Virus record (IMG/VR): IMGVR_UViG_3300036835_000414
Span: 1 to 28,516 of that record
From: a virus
Direction: 5' to 3' (one strand)
DNA length: 28,516 nucleotides
Shown here: positions 1 through 5,678 of the stretch, piece by piece
Layout: the number at the start of each line of letters is the position of its first letter
How positions within the stretch are numbered: the first letter of the stretch is position 1
The notes under the pieces: generated by a model
Databases searched by the model: none
What the model saw: the letters and a program-made list of their open reading frames with translations, nothing else
Told to the model about the DNA's origin: nothing
Translations under genes and position numbers: made by a program

Positions 1-1
1 C

Positions 2-886
2 GCCCAGCATCGTGTGGCTGTGTTTCCGCGCCCCGCCCTTAATCCCCGAGACTATAGGCGCCAGCCCCGCTCTCACCTCCGCCGCCGCCGCCGCCTCCAC
101 CGCCGCCACCGCCGCCACCGCCGCCGCCGCCGCCACCGCCGCCGCCACCGCCGCCGCCGCCCCCGCCCCCGCCGCCGCCTCCGCCGCCGCCGCCACCGCC
201 GCCGCCTCCACCGCCGCCGCCACCGCCGCCGCCGCCACCGCCACCGCCGCCGCCTCCACCGCCGCCGCCACCGCCGCCGCCGCCACCGCCTCCGCCACCG
301 CCGCCGCCGCCGCCGCCGCGTAGAACTTGTTCCACGCGGCATCGCGCACGTCCCACGCTTTGTCGCGAATCGTCGAGAGAGGACTGTAAATCGCGCGGAC
401 GGCGGCGAGCGTGACGAACTCCGGGACCCCGCGCATCTGCTCCGCTTCGGCGGTCATTCCCGCGGCGTCGAGCCACATCGGGAGCGCCGTGCGAAGCGCC
501 CAGTTCGCGGCCATGAGCGCGCGCGTCTCCCGATCCTCGCGCCCGGTCGCGGTCCCGAGAACGCGCTCGGCGTAGCTCCGAAGGATCTGCTGCGCATTCT
601 CAGGCGCGAACGGACGGAGCGACCCGTCCGAATGCAGCCAGCCGTCATTGAGCTGGATCATGAACGCGCGAATGCCGCGGTCGATCGACGGATGGTCGTC
701 GTTGAAGTATTTCGCGGCGCCGAAGCGATCGCGGAGGTCGACGCGGCAGGTCGCCAGGCGGTTGCTCATCTCGATGATGCAACACTGGCCGGTGAATTCG
801 CCGCCGTGCGATCCACCGGAGAGCATGAGCGTTTCCAAATCGGCGATCGAGAAATCGCCGCAGGGATTGGTCGTTGGGGGTGTCAT
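2..886 (-). CDS. Alanine-repeat phage protein (partial, runs off the left edge)
   Basis: I read this frame directly from the minus strand; it stays open from the ATG at 886 through the repeat to the window edge, about 295 codons. The ATG overlaps the stop of the upstream gene (TAATG). Residues 1-190 are ordinary globular sequence with a SGGSHGGEF segment near residue 24, a DDHPSID segment and FMIQLNDGW. From memory this pattern matches a widespread phage family of unknown function (SGSH motif, then SDHP, then a long Ala-rich tail). From about residue 190 the codons are almost all GCG with scattered GTG and GAG, giving about 80 residues of Ala with Val and Glu. After the tract it continues as VRAGLAPIVSGIKGG. 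The function is unknown. The other two frames of the tract give poly-Gly and poly-Arg and I regard them as shadows. Confidence 0.7.
   Translation of the reverse strand, partial: MTPPTTNPCGDFSIADLETLMLSGGSHGGEFTGQCCIIEMSNRLATCRVDLRDRFGAAKYFNDDHPSIDRGIRAFMIQLNDGWLHSDGSLRPFAPENAQQILRSYAERVLGTATGREDRETRALMAANWALRTALPMWLDAAGMTAEAEQMRGVPEFVTLAAVRAIYSPLSTIRDKAWDVRDAAWNKFYAAAAAAAVAEAVAAAAVAAAVEAAAVAVAAAAVAAAVEAAAVAAAAEAAAGAGAAAAVAAAVAAAAAVAAVAAVEAAAAAEVRAGLAPIVSGIKGGARKHSHTMLG
76..320. repeat. GC-rich trinucleotide repeat tract
   Basis: About 80 consecutive triplets of GCC type on the plus strand, interrupted by ACC and TCC. On the minus strand, in the frame of the gene that starts at 886, they read as GCG (Ala), GTG (Val) and GAG (Glu). 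The interruptions recur in similar groupings, which suggests growth by duplication of short blocks. Such a tract is prone to replication slippage and to assembly error, so its true length is uncertain. Confidence 0.9.
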
Positions 887-1407
887 TAGAGAGTCCTCTG
901 GCTGGCGAGATCGTCGAGGAACCGCGCGAGCGGCTCCGCCGGGACGACGATCGGCGTCTCGGCCAAATCCAGCGCGTTTTGGATTCTGGCGCGAATGGCG
1001 GCGACATCACTCGCGCCGTATTCGACGACATCCTCGAGCGCGCGGCCGCGCACGCGCCGCCACGCCGTGTTCAGAATTTGCAGCGCGTTCCTGAGCTGCT
1101 CGCCGATCGACTCCTCGATTACGCGGTCGTCGTCGGCGAAGCCGTCCCGCAGGAGATTGAGTTCGTCGGGCGGTGACACACGAAACGGGCCATCGCTCTC
1201 GTCCACGATGTGATCGCCCTGCCAGATCTCCCACCATACGAGGCCGTCGTATTCCACACATCCGCGGGCCTCGTCGAGCGTGTCGTAGACGCCGTGAGAC
1301 GTCGTGCGTACGGGGTCGTTTTTCTCGATGACCTCGTACGTGCTCGCTTCGCGCTGCCGCGAATACGGGCTCGTCACTGGTGAAGTTGCACTTCGCGTGT
1401 CAGCCAT
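886..1407 (-). CDS. Phage protein of unknown function, 173 aa
   Basis: The open frame extends further upstream, but the sequence before the ATG at 1407 is Arg/Pro-rich shadow sequence, so I start at MADTRSATSP. Residues 20-70 contain YEVIEKND, then VYDTLDEARGCVEYDGLVWWEIWQG, a pattern I recall from short phage and host domains in which a YDTLDEAR stretch precedes a strand-rich segment; no activity is known to me. The C-terminal half is acidic and helical. The start overlaps the end of the upstream gene by 8 bases, and the stop overlaps the next ATG (TAATG), so it is translated as part of the leftward early operon. No strong ribosome-binding site is visible, which fits translational coupling. 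Confidence 0.75.
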   Translation of the reverse strand: MADTRSATSPVTSPYSRQREASTYEVIEKNDPVRTTSHGVYDTLDEARGCVEYDGLVWWEIWQGDHIVDESDGPFRVSPPDELNLLRDGFADDDRVIEESIGEQLRNALQILNTAWRRVRGRALEDVVEYGASDVAAIRARIQNALDLAETPIVVPAEPLARFLDDLASQRTL

Positions 1408-1948
1408 TAGGATTCTCGGGAGTTGAAGGTCTCGACGCGGCCCGCGATCCCCTGCAAAAGGCGCGGGCTGTTGTCGTTTCGGTGGGGTTACTGCTCGGGT
1501 GGACGCAGGCGGGTGATGCGGTGCTTGTGGTGCTCGCACGCGATGATCGACTCGACGTGCACGGAGGGCAGGCTGGGGGCGGCGGGGACACGCTCGAATT
1601 CTCCGGCACCGATGTGTGCGTGTCCCTCGAAGGGACCGACGGTGCCCCGCCACGATCGAGCGCGAGCGGCTGACGCAGCTGCCGCCCGCAGTATTCCGGA
1701 TCCGGATGACGCGCTAGGGCTGTAGCCTTTCCCACCCCTTGCCCGGAGGCCGCAGCCGCTTTCGCTGCACTGCTCGGCGTGGCCCTGAGGCGATATTCCC
1801 GGAGTGTTCGCAACATCATCTCTTCGTCGAGGATCTCGCGCAGCTGCGCGCGGCGACGAGCAAGCAAGAACTCGATGATCAGCCACACGAGCGCGGCGCC
1901 GAGGGCGACGAGACTCCACGCGCCGAGGAAGCGCACGAAGGCGTTCAT
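1400..1948 (-). CDS. Small membrane-anchored early protein, with a probable frame change
   Basis: The start at 1948 overlaps the previous stop (ATGA). Residues 8-30 form one strong membrane segment (WSLVALGAALVWLIIEFLLA), followed by Arg-rich and charged helical sequence (ARRRAQLREILDEEMM), so the likely topology is a single anchor with a cytoplasmic tail. In this frame the protein is 182 aa, but its last 90 residues are a Ser/Thr/Pro/Cys-rich jumble. Between about 1660 and 1488 the -1 frame looks like genuine protein with strong G/C third positions, ending at a TAA at 1488-1490 after HHKHRITRLRPPEQ. A G GGA AAG heptamer lies in frame at 1733-1727. The real product may be a 153-aa -1 frameshift protein, or there may be a sequencing error. 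I do not recognise a family. Confidence 0.6.
   Translation of the reverse strand: MNAFVRFLGAWSLVALGAALVWLIIEFLLARRRAQLREILDEEMMLRTLREYRLRATPSSAAKAAAASGQGVGKATALARHPDPEYCGRQLRQPLALDRGGAPSVPSRDTHTSVPENSSVSPPPPACPPCTSSRSSRASTTSTASPACVHPSSNPTETTTARAFCRGSRAASRPSTPENPNG
1727..1733 (-). other. Possible -1 slippery site (GGGAAAG)
   Basis: On the minus strand the codons are GTG GGA AAG, giving G GGA AAG, the same heptamer that phage lambda uses for its G/GT tail chaperone frameshift. A -1 slip here would continue into the frame that ends at 1488 and give 74 + 79 = 153 residues. A 12-bp palindrome (TCCGGATCCGGA) lies about 20 nt downstream; that is further than is usual for a stimulatory stem. Coding character does not switch sharply at the heptamer, so this is tentative. 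Confidence 0.35.
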
Positions 1949-2217
1949 CGCGCGTCCCCGCGGGCCCGCTGGACGCGGTGCACGACGAACCACGCCATCT
2001 TCGCGGCCAGGTGCGCCATCTGCTCCTGAATCGCCTCGCACCGATTGACGTCATCGTCTGACGGGCGCTCGCCGCGGACACGCAGAGCCGCCCACGACTC
2101 GGTGATCTGGGAACGCTCATCCTGCAGCCGCTGGTATTCGTCGGCGGCTGCGACGATGTCCTCGCGATCGAGGAAGGGGCTTTTTCGATCGGCGGGCGCT
2201 GCGAGCGTGGCGGTCAT
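1945..2217 (-). CDS. Hypothetical early protein, 90 aa, helical
   Basis: It starts at an ATG that overlaps the stop of the preceding 39-aa gene (ATGA), and its own stop overlaps the next ATG in the same way. The sequence is rich in Glu, Arg, Gln and Ala (DEYQRLQDERSQITESW, then RCEAIQEQMAHLAAKM), consistent with two helices or a short coiled coil. There is no signal peptide or membrane segment. I recognise no family. Its position in the early operon suggests a small accessory protein. Confidence 0.7.
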   Translation of the reverse strand: MTATLAAPADRKSPFLDREDIVAAADEYQRLQDERSQITESWAALRVRGERPSDDDVNRCEAIQEQMAHLAAKMAWFVVHRVQRARGDAR

Positions 2218-2333
2218 TGCTCGACTCCGGCCGGCATCGCAACGCGATGCGTGGCGATGTAGGTGAGGCTGCCGACGACGGCGAGTGCCGTGAGCAGCGC
2301 GATGACGAGGGCGACGCGGCAGCGCGGGCTCAT
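2214..2333 (-). CDS. Short single-pass membrane protein, 39 aa
   Basis: The ATG at 2333 overlaps the stop of the preceding gene (ATGA) and the stop overlaps the next start in the same way, so although short it fits the operon exactly. The peptide is MSPRCRVAL, then a hydrophobic stretch at about residues 7-27 (VALVIALLTALAVVGSLTYI), then a short polar tail. One membrane span with a basic N-terminus is expected. The function is unknown. Confidence 0.6.
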   Translation of the reverse strand: MSPRCRVALVIALLTALAVVGSLTYIATHRVAMPAGVEQ

Positions 2334-2845
2334 GACACGAGCCTCAGATGCAATCCGGCCGACAGATCCTCGAGCGCGACCAGGTGCGCATCGATCCGAT
2401 CGGCGCAGTCCGCGAGCGCCTTGCGGTCGCCCACGGTCGCGAGACAGAGCTCCGTCTCCGCGACATCGGCATGCGCCTGGCTGATCGTCTCGCGGCGGAT
2501 CAGCGTCGGGAGATCGAGCTGCTCTGCGTGCTCGCGCTCGCGGAACCATCGATCGATGATCGCGAGGCCCGCGCGGAACGGCGCCTCGAGGATCCATCGC
2601 GGGGCGCGCCGCGCGAACGCGTTGTACAGCGGCGCGATGATGTGGTGGCCGAGATTCAGCCGGCCGGCGTTCATGCGCCGCGCGATGTTCTCGACGTGCC
2701 GATCGTCCTGCCGATCGTACGCGGCGCTCTGGCAGCGCGAGAACGCCTCTTTCATCGCGCGCTCGTCGCGGACGAGGTTCGGCACGCTTGCGCTCACGGC
2801 CGTGCCTTTCGGCGCGCGCGGGTCGATGACAGCGTGATCACGCAT
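2330..2845 (-). CDS. Hypothetical early phage protein, 171 aa
   Basis: This is the second gene of the leftward operon. Its ATG at 2845 overlaps the 3' end of the HTH gene by 8 bases. The sequence is mainly helical and charged, with HVENIARRMNAGRLNLGHHI near the middle and FRAGLAIIDRWFRERE after it. No membrane segment, signal peptide or catalytic motif is visible and I recognise no family. The gene order (HTH regulator first, then small unknown genes) resembles early left operons of temperate phages. Confidence 0.75.
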   Translation of the reverse strand: MRDHAVIDPRAPKGTAVSASVPNLVRDERAMKEAFSRCQSAAYDRQDDRHVENIARRMNAGRLNLGHHIIAPLYNAFARRAPRWILEAPFRAGLAIIDRWFREREHAEQLDLPTLIRRETISQAHADVAETELCLATVGDRKALADCADRIDAHLVALEDLSAGLHLRLVS

Positions 2846-3044
2846 TGGCGGTCTCCGGGCGGGCGAGATGCCGCTCGATCGAGGACCGCGAAACGACCGT
2901 GCGCCCGGCGATGTGCGCCGCGTCGATGTCTCCCTTGATGGCGAGATTCAGCGCCGCGAAGCGCGAGAGGTTGAGCAGCCGCGCAGCTTCAGCGAGCGTA
3001 ACCCAATCCTCCGTAGCGACTTCGGGCTTACCGACTGTACCCAT
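2838..3044 (-). CDS. Excisionase/MerR-like HTH DNA-binding protein, 68 aa
   Basis: The core (WVTLAEAARLLNLSRFAALNLAIKGDIDAAHIAGRTVVSRSSIERHLA) has the winged-helix pattern of HTH_17/excisionase-type proteins: an alanine-rich first helix, a turn, a recognition helix and a short beta wing before the final helix. It is the first gene transcribed leftward, divergent from the repressor gene at 3160, which is the usual place of Cro- or Xis-type proteins. The start at 3044 follows an AAGG/AGGG purine stretch (AAGGTAGGGCAA ATG). It may act as an antirepressor or Cro-like switch protein or as a directionality factor; no integrase is in view to decide. Confidence 0.75.
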   Translation of the reverse strand: MGTVGKPEVATEDWVTLAEAARLLNLSRFAALNLAIKGDIDAAHIAGRTVVSRSSIERHLARPETANA

Positions 3045-3093
3045 TTGCCCTACCTTGTACGTGTTAGCGCGATGTTACAACAACAACGACACT

Positions 3094-3122
3094 ATGCTAC
3101 ACAGAATATCTGTGAATATCAA
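3094..3122 (-). promoter_or_regulatory. Leftward early promoter (PR/PL-like)
   Basis: On the minus strand: -35 TTGATA (3122-3117, 5 of 6 to consensus), a 17-bp spacer, and -10 TAGCAT (3099-3094, 4 of 6). The predicted start near 3087 gives a leader of about 40 nt before the ATG at 3044. It lies between the divergent HTH genes, and the spacer is filled by a perfect 15-bp palindrome, as expected of a repressor-controlled early promoter. Confidence 0.6.
3100..3114. promoter_or_regulatory. Palindromic operator CACAGA-ATA-TCTGTG
   Basis: A perfect 6-3-6 inverted repeat lies inside the spacer of the leftward promoter. It is a good candidate binding site for the XRE repressor encoded at 3160; occupancy would block polymerase at the early promoter. 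A further half-site-like TTCTGT lies near 3149, and a GTTACA/TGTAAC pair flanks the control region at 3074 and 3152. No convincing rightward promoter for the repressor gene could be picked out. Confidence 0.55.
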
Positions 3123-3159
3123 GCCTGAATTGTGCTGCGTGGCACTATTTCTGTAACGC

Positions 3160-3516
3160 ATGAGCCTACTTGGGTTTGGCCAGCGTATCAGGCAGGCGAT
3201 GCTCGACCGCGCATCACAAATCGGTCGTCGCTATACGAATCGGGAGCTCGCCGCCGAAGTCGGCGAAGCTGAGCGCGGCGAGGGGTATTCCTCGCAGCTG
3301 GTCACCGAATGGCTCTCGGAACGCAGCCAGCCATCCATCGCCGCGTTTCGCGCGATGGCGTTCGTGACCGGCAAGGAGGCCGGTTGGCTTATGGCGCTAG
3401 ACGCACCCTGGGAGCCGGCGCCGAGGAGAAAGCACCCGGCGCCGAGGGCGGTCCACGAAATTGAGGATGTCCCGAAGCCAACGCGGTCGTCCGCGCGAAA
3501 GCGGAGAGCTAGATGA
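3160..3516 (+). CDS. XRE-family CI-like repressor, 118 aa
   Basis: Residues 1-80 fit a phage repressor HTH domain: a helix beginning [13 protein letters not shown], then [26 protein letters not shown] and an [12 protein letters not shown] helix followed by AGWLMA, the helix pattern of lambda-type repressors whose last helix packs on the HTH. The remaining 35 residues are basic and proline-rich ([12 protein letters not shown] and SSARKRRAR) and lack a LexA/CI-type peptidase domain, so SOS self-cleavage is not expected and induction must work differently. It is divergent from the excisionase-like gene and faces the operator at 3100-3114. Its 3' end overlaps the convergent minus-strand gene by 8 bases. 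Confidence 0.75.
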   Translation: MSLLGFGQRIRQAMLDRASQIGRRYTNRELAAEVGEAERGEGYSSQLVTEWLSERSQPSIAAFRAMAFVTGKEAGWLMALDAPWEPAPRRKHPAPRAVHEIEDVPKPTRSSARKRRAR

Positions 3517-3721
3517 CCTTCAAGGCAGGGACCGGATCCAGTCGCTCGAGGAGCTCCCAGAGCTCGTCAGAGGCTCGAATGTCCGGCTCGCCGGCGGGGA
3601 TCAAACGCTTTTCGACGAAGCGATTCTGTCGGTCGACCGCGACGAGGATTCTCTCGCCATTCCGTCCATTCCACGGCGCCACGAAGACGCCGCGCCCGAC
3701 CCCAAACGTTGCAGTTCGCAC
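3509..3721 (-). CDS. Small hypothetical protein in the switch region, 70 aa
   Basis: The frame has strong G/C third positions and a compact protein-like sequence ([56 protein letters not shown]). I start at the GTG at 3721, which lies downstream of a good promoter (3796-3825). A longer start, the ATG at 3868, has a better ribosome-binding site (AGAGGATCTTTA ATG) and would give 119 aa, but the added 49 residues are Pro/Arg-rich with poor codon bias and run across the promoter and the dyad. It is convergent with the repressor gene and divergent from the second XRE gene. No family is recognised; the position suggests a regulatory or lysogeny-associated role. Confidence 0.55.
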   Translation of the reverse strand: MRTATFGVGRGVFVAPWNGRNGERILVAVDRQNRFVEKRLIPAGEPDIRASDELWELLERLDPVPALKVI

Positions 3722-3795
3722 CCTAACACGCGCCTCATGTCTGCGTTCCCCGCGCGACAATGCTCTGTGAGAAGGCGGCGCGGGGGAGCGGTCCC

Positions 3796-3825
3796 AGCAT
3801 ATCCCGAAGACGTACCGAACGTCAA
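3796..3825 (-). promoter_or_regulatory. Sigma70-like promoter for the 3721 gene
   Basis: On the minus strand: -35 TTGACG (3825-3820, 5 of 6), an 18-bp spacer, and -10 TATGCT (3801-3796, 4 of 6). The predicted start is near 3789. A TTGTCCACA/TGTGGATAA dyad ends 10 bp upstream of the -35 box, so the promoter may be controlled by whatever binds there. Confidence 0.5.
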
Positions 3826-3834
3826 GTGGGAATT

Positions 3835-3860
3835 TTGTCCACAGGGGATTGTGTGGATAA
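3835..3860. promoter_or_regulatory. Inverted DnaA-box-like dyad
   Basis: Plus strand: TTGTCCACA (3835-3843), 8 bp, then TGTGGATAA (3852-3860). The second arm is an exact reverse complement of the consensus DnaA box TTATCCACA and the first differs at one position. It lies between two divergent genes, next to a promoter. It can be read as a pair of DnaA boxes (host DnaA titration or an origin element) or as the operator of the second XRE protein. Confidence 0.45.
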
Positions 3861-3978
3861 CCGCTCATTAAAGATCCTCTAATCGTGCTTACCCGCTCGG
3901 GCCGTCCTGTCGTTACCGCGCTTCCGTCTTGGGAGCAAATGAGATATTCGGCAGTCTCGTCGGGAAATGCAAACCCGA

Positions 3979-3993
3979 CGACAACATTTGTCG
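3979..3993. promoter_or_regulatory. Palindromic site CGACAA-CAT-TTGTCG
   Basis: A perfect 6-3-6 inverted repeat, 31 bp before the ATG of the second XRE gene. It has the same architecture as the 15-bp operator at 3100-3114 but a different sequence, so it may be the autoregulatory operator of the second XRE protein. An 8-bp stem (TCGTCGGG/CCCGACGA, 3957-3981) overlaps its left edge. Confidence 0.35.
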
Positions 3994-4023
3994 CGGTCTT
4001 CCGAGACTCCGCGCGGTTCGCGC

Positions 4024-4254
4024 ATGCTCTGGGGGCCCGATTACGAGGCCTTCCGGAGGCGATTAGTCCAGGCGCGGAAGCTGGCGAAAATGACGCAACG
4101 CGATGCCGCGACAGCGCTTGGTCGATCGCCGAGCTATGTGGCCAAGTCCGAGAACGGCGAGCGGCGCGTCGACATCGTCGAGCTGCTGCATTTCGCACGG
4201 ATCTATCGCAGGTCGCTACAGTACTTTGCCGGATCCGGCCGACCGAAAGATTAG
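4024..4254 (+). CDS. Second XRE-family regulator, 76 aa
   Basis: A single HTH_3 domain: FRRRLVQARKLAKMTQRDAATALG, then SPSYVAKSENGERRVDIVELLHFARIYRRSL. The TQRDAA-x-x-LG-x-SPSYVAK-x-ENG-x-R pattern is the classic XRE recognition motif. The frame opens at an ATG at 3967, but the added 19 residues are polar and cross a palindrome, so I prefer the ATG at 4024 (MLWGPDYEAF), the usual start form of this family. The stop codon lies inside the stem of a terminator. It is divergent from the small 3721 gene. A second regulator or antirepressor for the lysogeny switch is the likely role. Confidence 0.75.
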   Translation: MLWGPDYEAFRRRLVQARKLAKMTQRDAATALGRSPSYVAKSENGERRVDIVELLHFARIYRRSLQYFAGSGRPKD

Positions 4255-4270
4255 AGCGCTCTAATCTTTT
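4246..4270 (+). terminator. Palindromic terminator after the XRE gene
   Basis: A perfect 24-bp palindrome with arms AAAGATTAGAGC (4246-4257) and GCTCTAATCTTT (4258-4269), followed by another T. The stop codon of the XRE gene is within the left arm. The hairpin followed by a T run suits a Rho-independent terminator; because it is symmetrical, it would also work on leftward transcripts. It separates the regulatory genes from the lipoprotein genes. Confidence 0.55.
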
Positions 4271-4358
4271 ACAGAGGCACGGACCGGAGGTTCGCCGTGT
4301 CTACCGCAACCCCGTCGTGCCTGTCATCTTCGATCGTGTGAACTCTTCAAGGACTCGT

Positions 4359-4826
4359 ATGCGCTTTGCGATGCCGGCTCTACTACTGGCCCTCGTGGCA
4401 GCCTGCGGAAGCGATTCGACCGCACCGAATCCGGCGGCATGGGCGACGGGGACATGGGTCGCGGTTCTGGCAAATGGGAAGCCACTTCCATTTCGCGATT
4501 CGCAAACCTATCCGTACGTTCAATATGACAGTCTCGTGATAATCGCCTATGCATCGCCGAGGGGACCCGAGTACTCCTTTGCCGGTGTCTTCCCGTCCGC
4601 GACGCTCTATTTTTCCTCAACAGTGGCGCCGAGTCAGATTATCTGCAGTGACCCGGGCACGACGCTGTTGGCCGACGCGACCGAATTCGCGACCCTTGCG
4701 AAAGGCACGCGGACCCTGATCGGAAACTGCAACGTCGCCTGGGTGAATCTGACGTTCAGGCGCGCGGGCGATTCACTCGCGGGGATCTGGAACGGCGCGG
4801 ACATCCGCCTGACTCGGCGTCAATGA
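4359..4826 (+). CDS. Gemmatimonadota-style lipoprotein 1 (probable phage cargo), 155 aa
   Basis: MRFAMPALLLALVAACGSDSTAP is a type II signal peptide with a lipobox (VAAC, Cys at residue 16). Gly, not Asp, follows the Cys, which under the usual rule predicts outer-membrane sorting. The mature part begins with AWATGTWVAVLANGKPLPF and is strand-rich, like small lipocalin-like lipoproteins. The open frame extends back to 3885 but overlaps the XRE gene, so the start is the ATG at 4359 with AAGGACTCGT before it. It shares the CGxDSTAP start and the G-x-W-x-x-V...NG...LPF pattern with the next gene, so the two are probably paralogs. Its place between the repressor region and the tail genes, on the repressor strand, suggests a lysogenic conversion gene, possibly for superinfection exclusion (inference). 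Confidence 0.75.
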   Translation: MRFAMPALLLALVAACGSDSTAPNPAAWATGTWVAVLANGKPLPFRDSQTYPYVQYDSLVIIAYASPRGPEYSFAGVFPSATLYFSSTVAPSQIICSDPGTTLLADATEFATLAKGTRTLIGNCNVAWVNLTFRRAGDSLAGIWNGADIRLTRRQ

Positions 4827-4861
4827 CTCCCTTCCGTATCCCGCCCTTTCAGGGATTCAAC

Positions 4862-5308
4862 ATGCGCTTCGTGACGCTGGCCCTCCTCGCAGTCCTCGTC
4901 GCCTGCGGCAGAGATTCGACCGCGCCGCCGCCACCGATCGACGATGCCTGGGCCGGGTCGTGGATGCTCGTCTCCGTGAACGGTTCCGCGCTGCCGTTCG
5001 ACTTCGAGGTTTCGGGCTACCCGGCCCGCATCACTTCGCGAGCGTTGGTGCTGCTATCGGGGGGCTCCGGAGTCTGGTCCGACTCGAGCGAAGCGCTGTG
5101 CGCGGGCGCCACGCCATCCTCGAAGAGGCTTTGCGAGGCGGGAGGCTCCGCCGTCATTTCCTGGGCGCCCACAGCTGATACGGTCGTGGTGAGCGCGACG
5201 CCGGCGAGTACGGGGACGGTATCGGCGATCAAGAGGTTCGTCGCGCAGAAAGACGGCTCGATTCTCAGAACAGACGGTGGCGAGACCGAGATCTATCGCA
5301 AGCGATAG
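4862..5308 (+). CDS. Gemmatimonadota-style lipoprotein 2 (probable phage cargo), 148 aa
   Basis: MRFVTLALLAVLVACGRDSTAP is a type II signal peptide with lipobox LVAC (Cys at residue 15). The mature protein starts with DAWAGSWMLVSVNGSALPF, like lipoprotein 1, and the rest is strand-rich with two further Cys (EALCAGA and KRLCEAG) that may form a disulfide. The start at 4862 has AGGGATTCAAC before it. An in-frame ATG at 4823 overlaps the stop of lipoprotein 1 and would add 13 residues ahead of the signal peptide; I think it unlikely, but it allows translational coupling. The stop (TAG 5306-5308) directly abuts the stop of the convergent gene (CTA 5309-5311), with no terminator between them. Confidence 0.75.
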   Translation: MRFVTLALLAVLVACGRDSTAPPPPIDDAWAGSWMLVSVNGSALPFDFEVSGYPARITSRALVLLSGGSGVWSDSSEALCAGATPSSKRLCEAGGSAVISWAPTADTVVVSATPASTGTVSAIKRFVAQKDGSILRTDGGETEIYRKR

Positions 5309-5668
5309 CTACGCGTTGATCTGTAGGATCACGTATTGCCCCTTCGGCCCCGGGACATGCACGTCGCCGGCCCCCGCGGGGAGGGTCACCGTCCACCGAA
5401 TGGCGAAGCGGCCAGGGGTCGCGACGTCGGCCGCCTGGAGCTTGTAGCTCACTTTCCGATTCGGCCCATCGGTGAGCGTCGCCGACGCGGTCGTGAGCCG
5501 ATCGCGCCCCGTGAGGCGCAGCTGCTCGTCGATGCCCAGGAGCGAGAGGGTGATCGTCGCGCCGGCGAGCGTGGTGAGGCCGCCGCCGTTGAGTTGTCCG
5601 GAGAGGGTGATCCCGGTGTCGCCAACGGTGATCTCGATCGTCGTGAGGACGTCGATGGGCGTGGACAT
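5309..5668 (-). CDS. BppU-N-like beta-sandwich tail-tip protein, 119 aa
   Basis: The start at 5668 has GAGGAG with 7-nt spacing; the longer frame upstream is a shadow of the next gene. The sequence is a single beta domain: ITVGDTGITLSGQLNGGG, TLAGATITLSLLG, KVSYKLQAADVATPGRFAIRW, then GQYVILQI. This order (a modest N-terminal strand, an x-A-x-I-x-L-x-L strand, a P-G-x-[FY] turn, a closing strand) resembles the N-terminal domain of baseplate upper proteins of siphophages. It is the last gene of the late operon and is next to the LamG-like protein, so a fibre or adhesin attachment role is likely. Confidence 0.6.
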   Translation of the reverse strand: MSTPIDVLTTIEITVGDTGITLSGQLNGGGLTTLAGATITLSLLGIDEQLRLTGRDRLTTASATLTDGPNRKVSYKLQAADVATPGRFAIRWTVTLPAGAGDVHVPGPKGQYVILQINA

Positions 5669-5678
5669 GCGCGTCTCC

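Noticed and set aside
76-320. CRISPR-like or VNTR array
   Set aside because: Units are single triplets without spacers; it is a coding trinucleotide tract.
39-476. Minus-strand poly-glycine frame (145 aa) ending GESGAGAYSLGD
   Set aside because: Its N-terminal part is Arg-rich shadow sequence, while the overlapping frame from 886 has a conserved-looking globular N-terminus and reads through the tract as alanine. A frame slip inside the tract cannot be excluded.
14-889. Plus-strand 291-aa Arg/His-rich frame over the triplet repeat
   Set aside because: It is antisense to the alanine-repeat gene, its Arg/His repeats are the third-frame reading of the same triplets, and it has no recognisable start signal.
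3509-3868. Longer 119-aa version of the small switch gene from the ATG at 3868
   Set aside because: Good ribosome-binding site, but the extra 49 residues have poor codon bias and cover the promoter and the dyad; kept only as an alternative.
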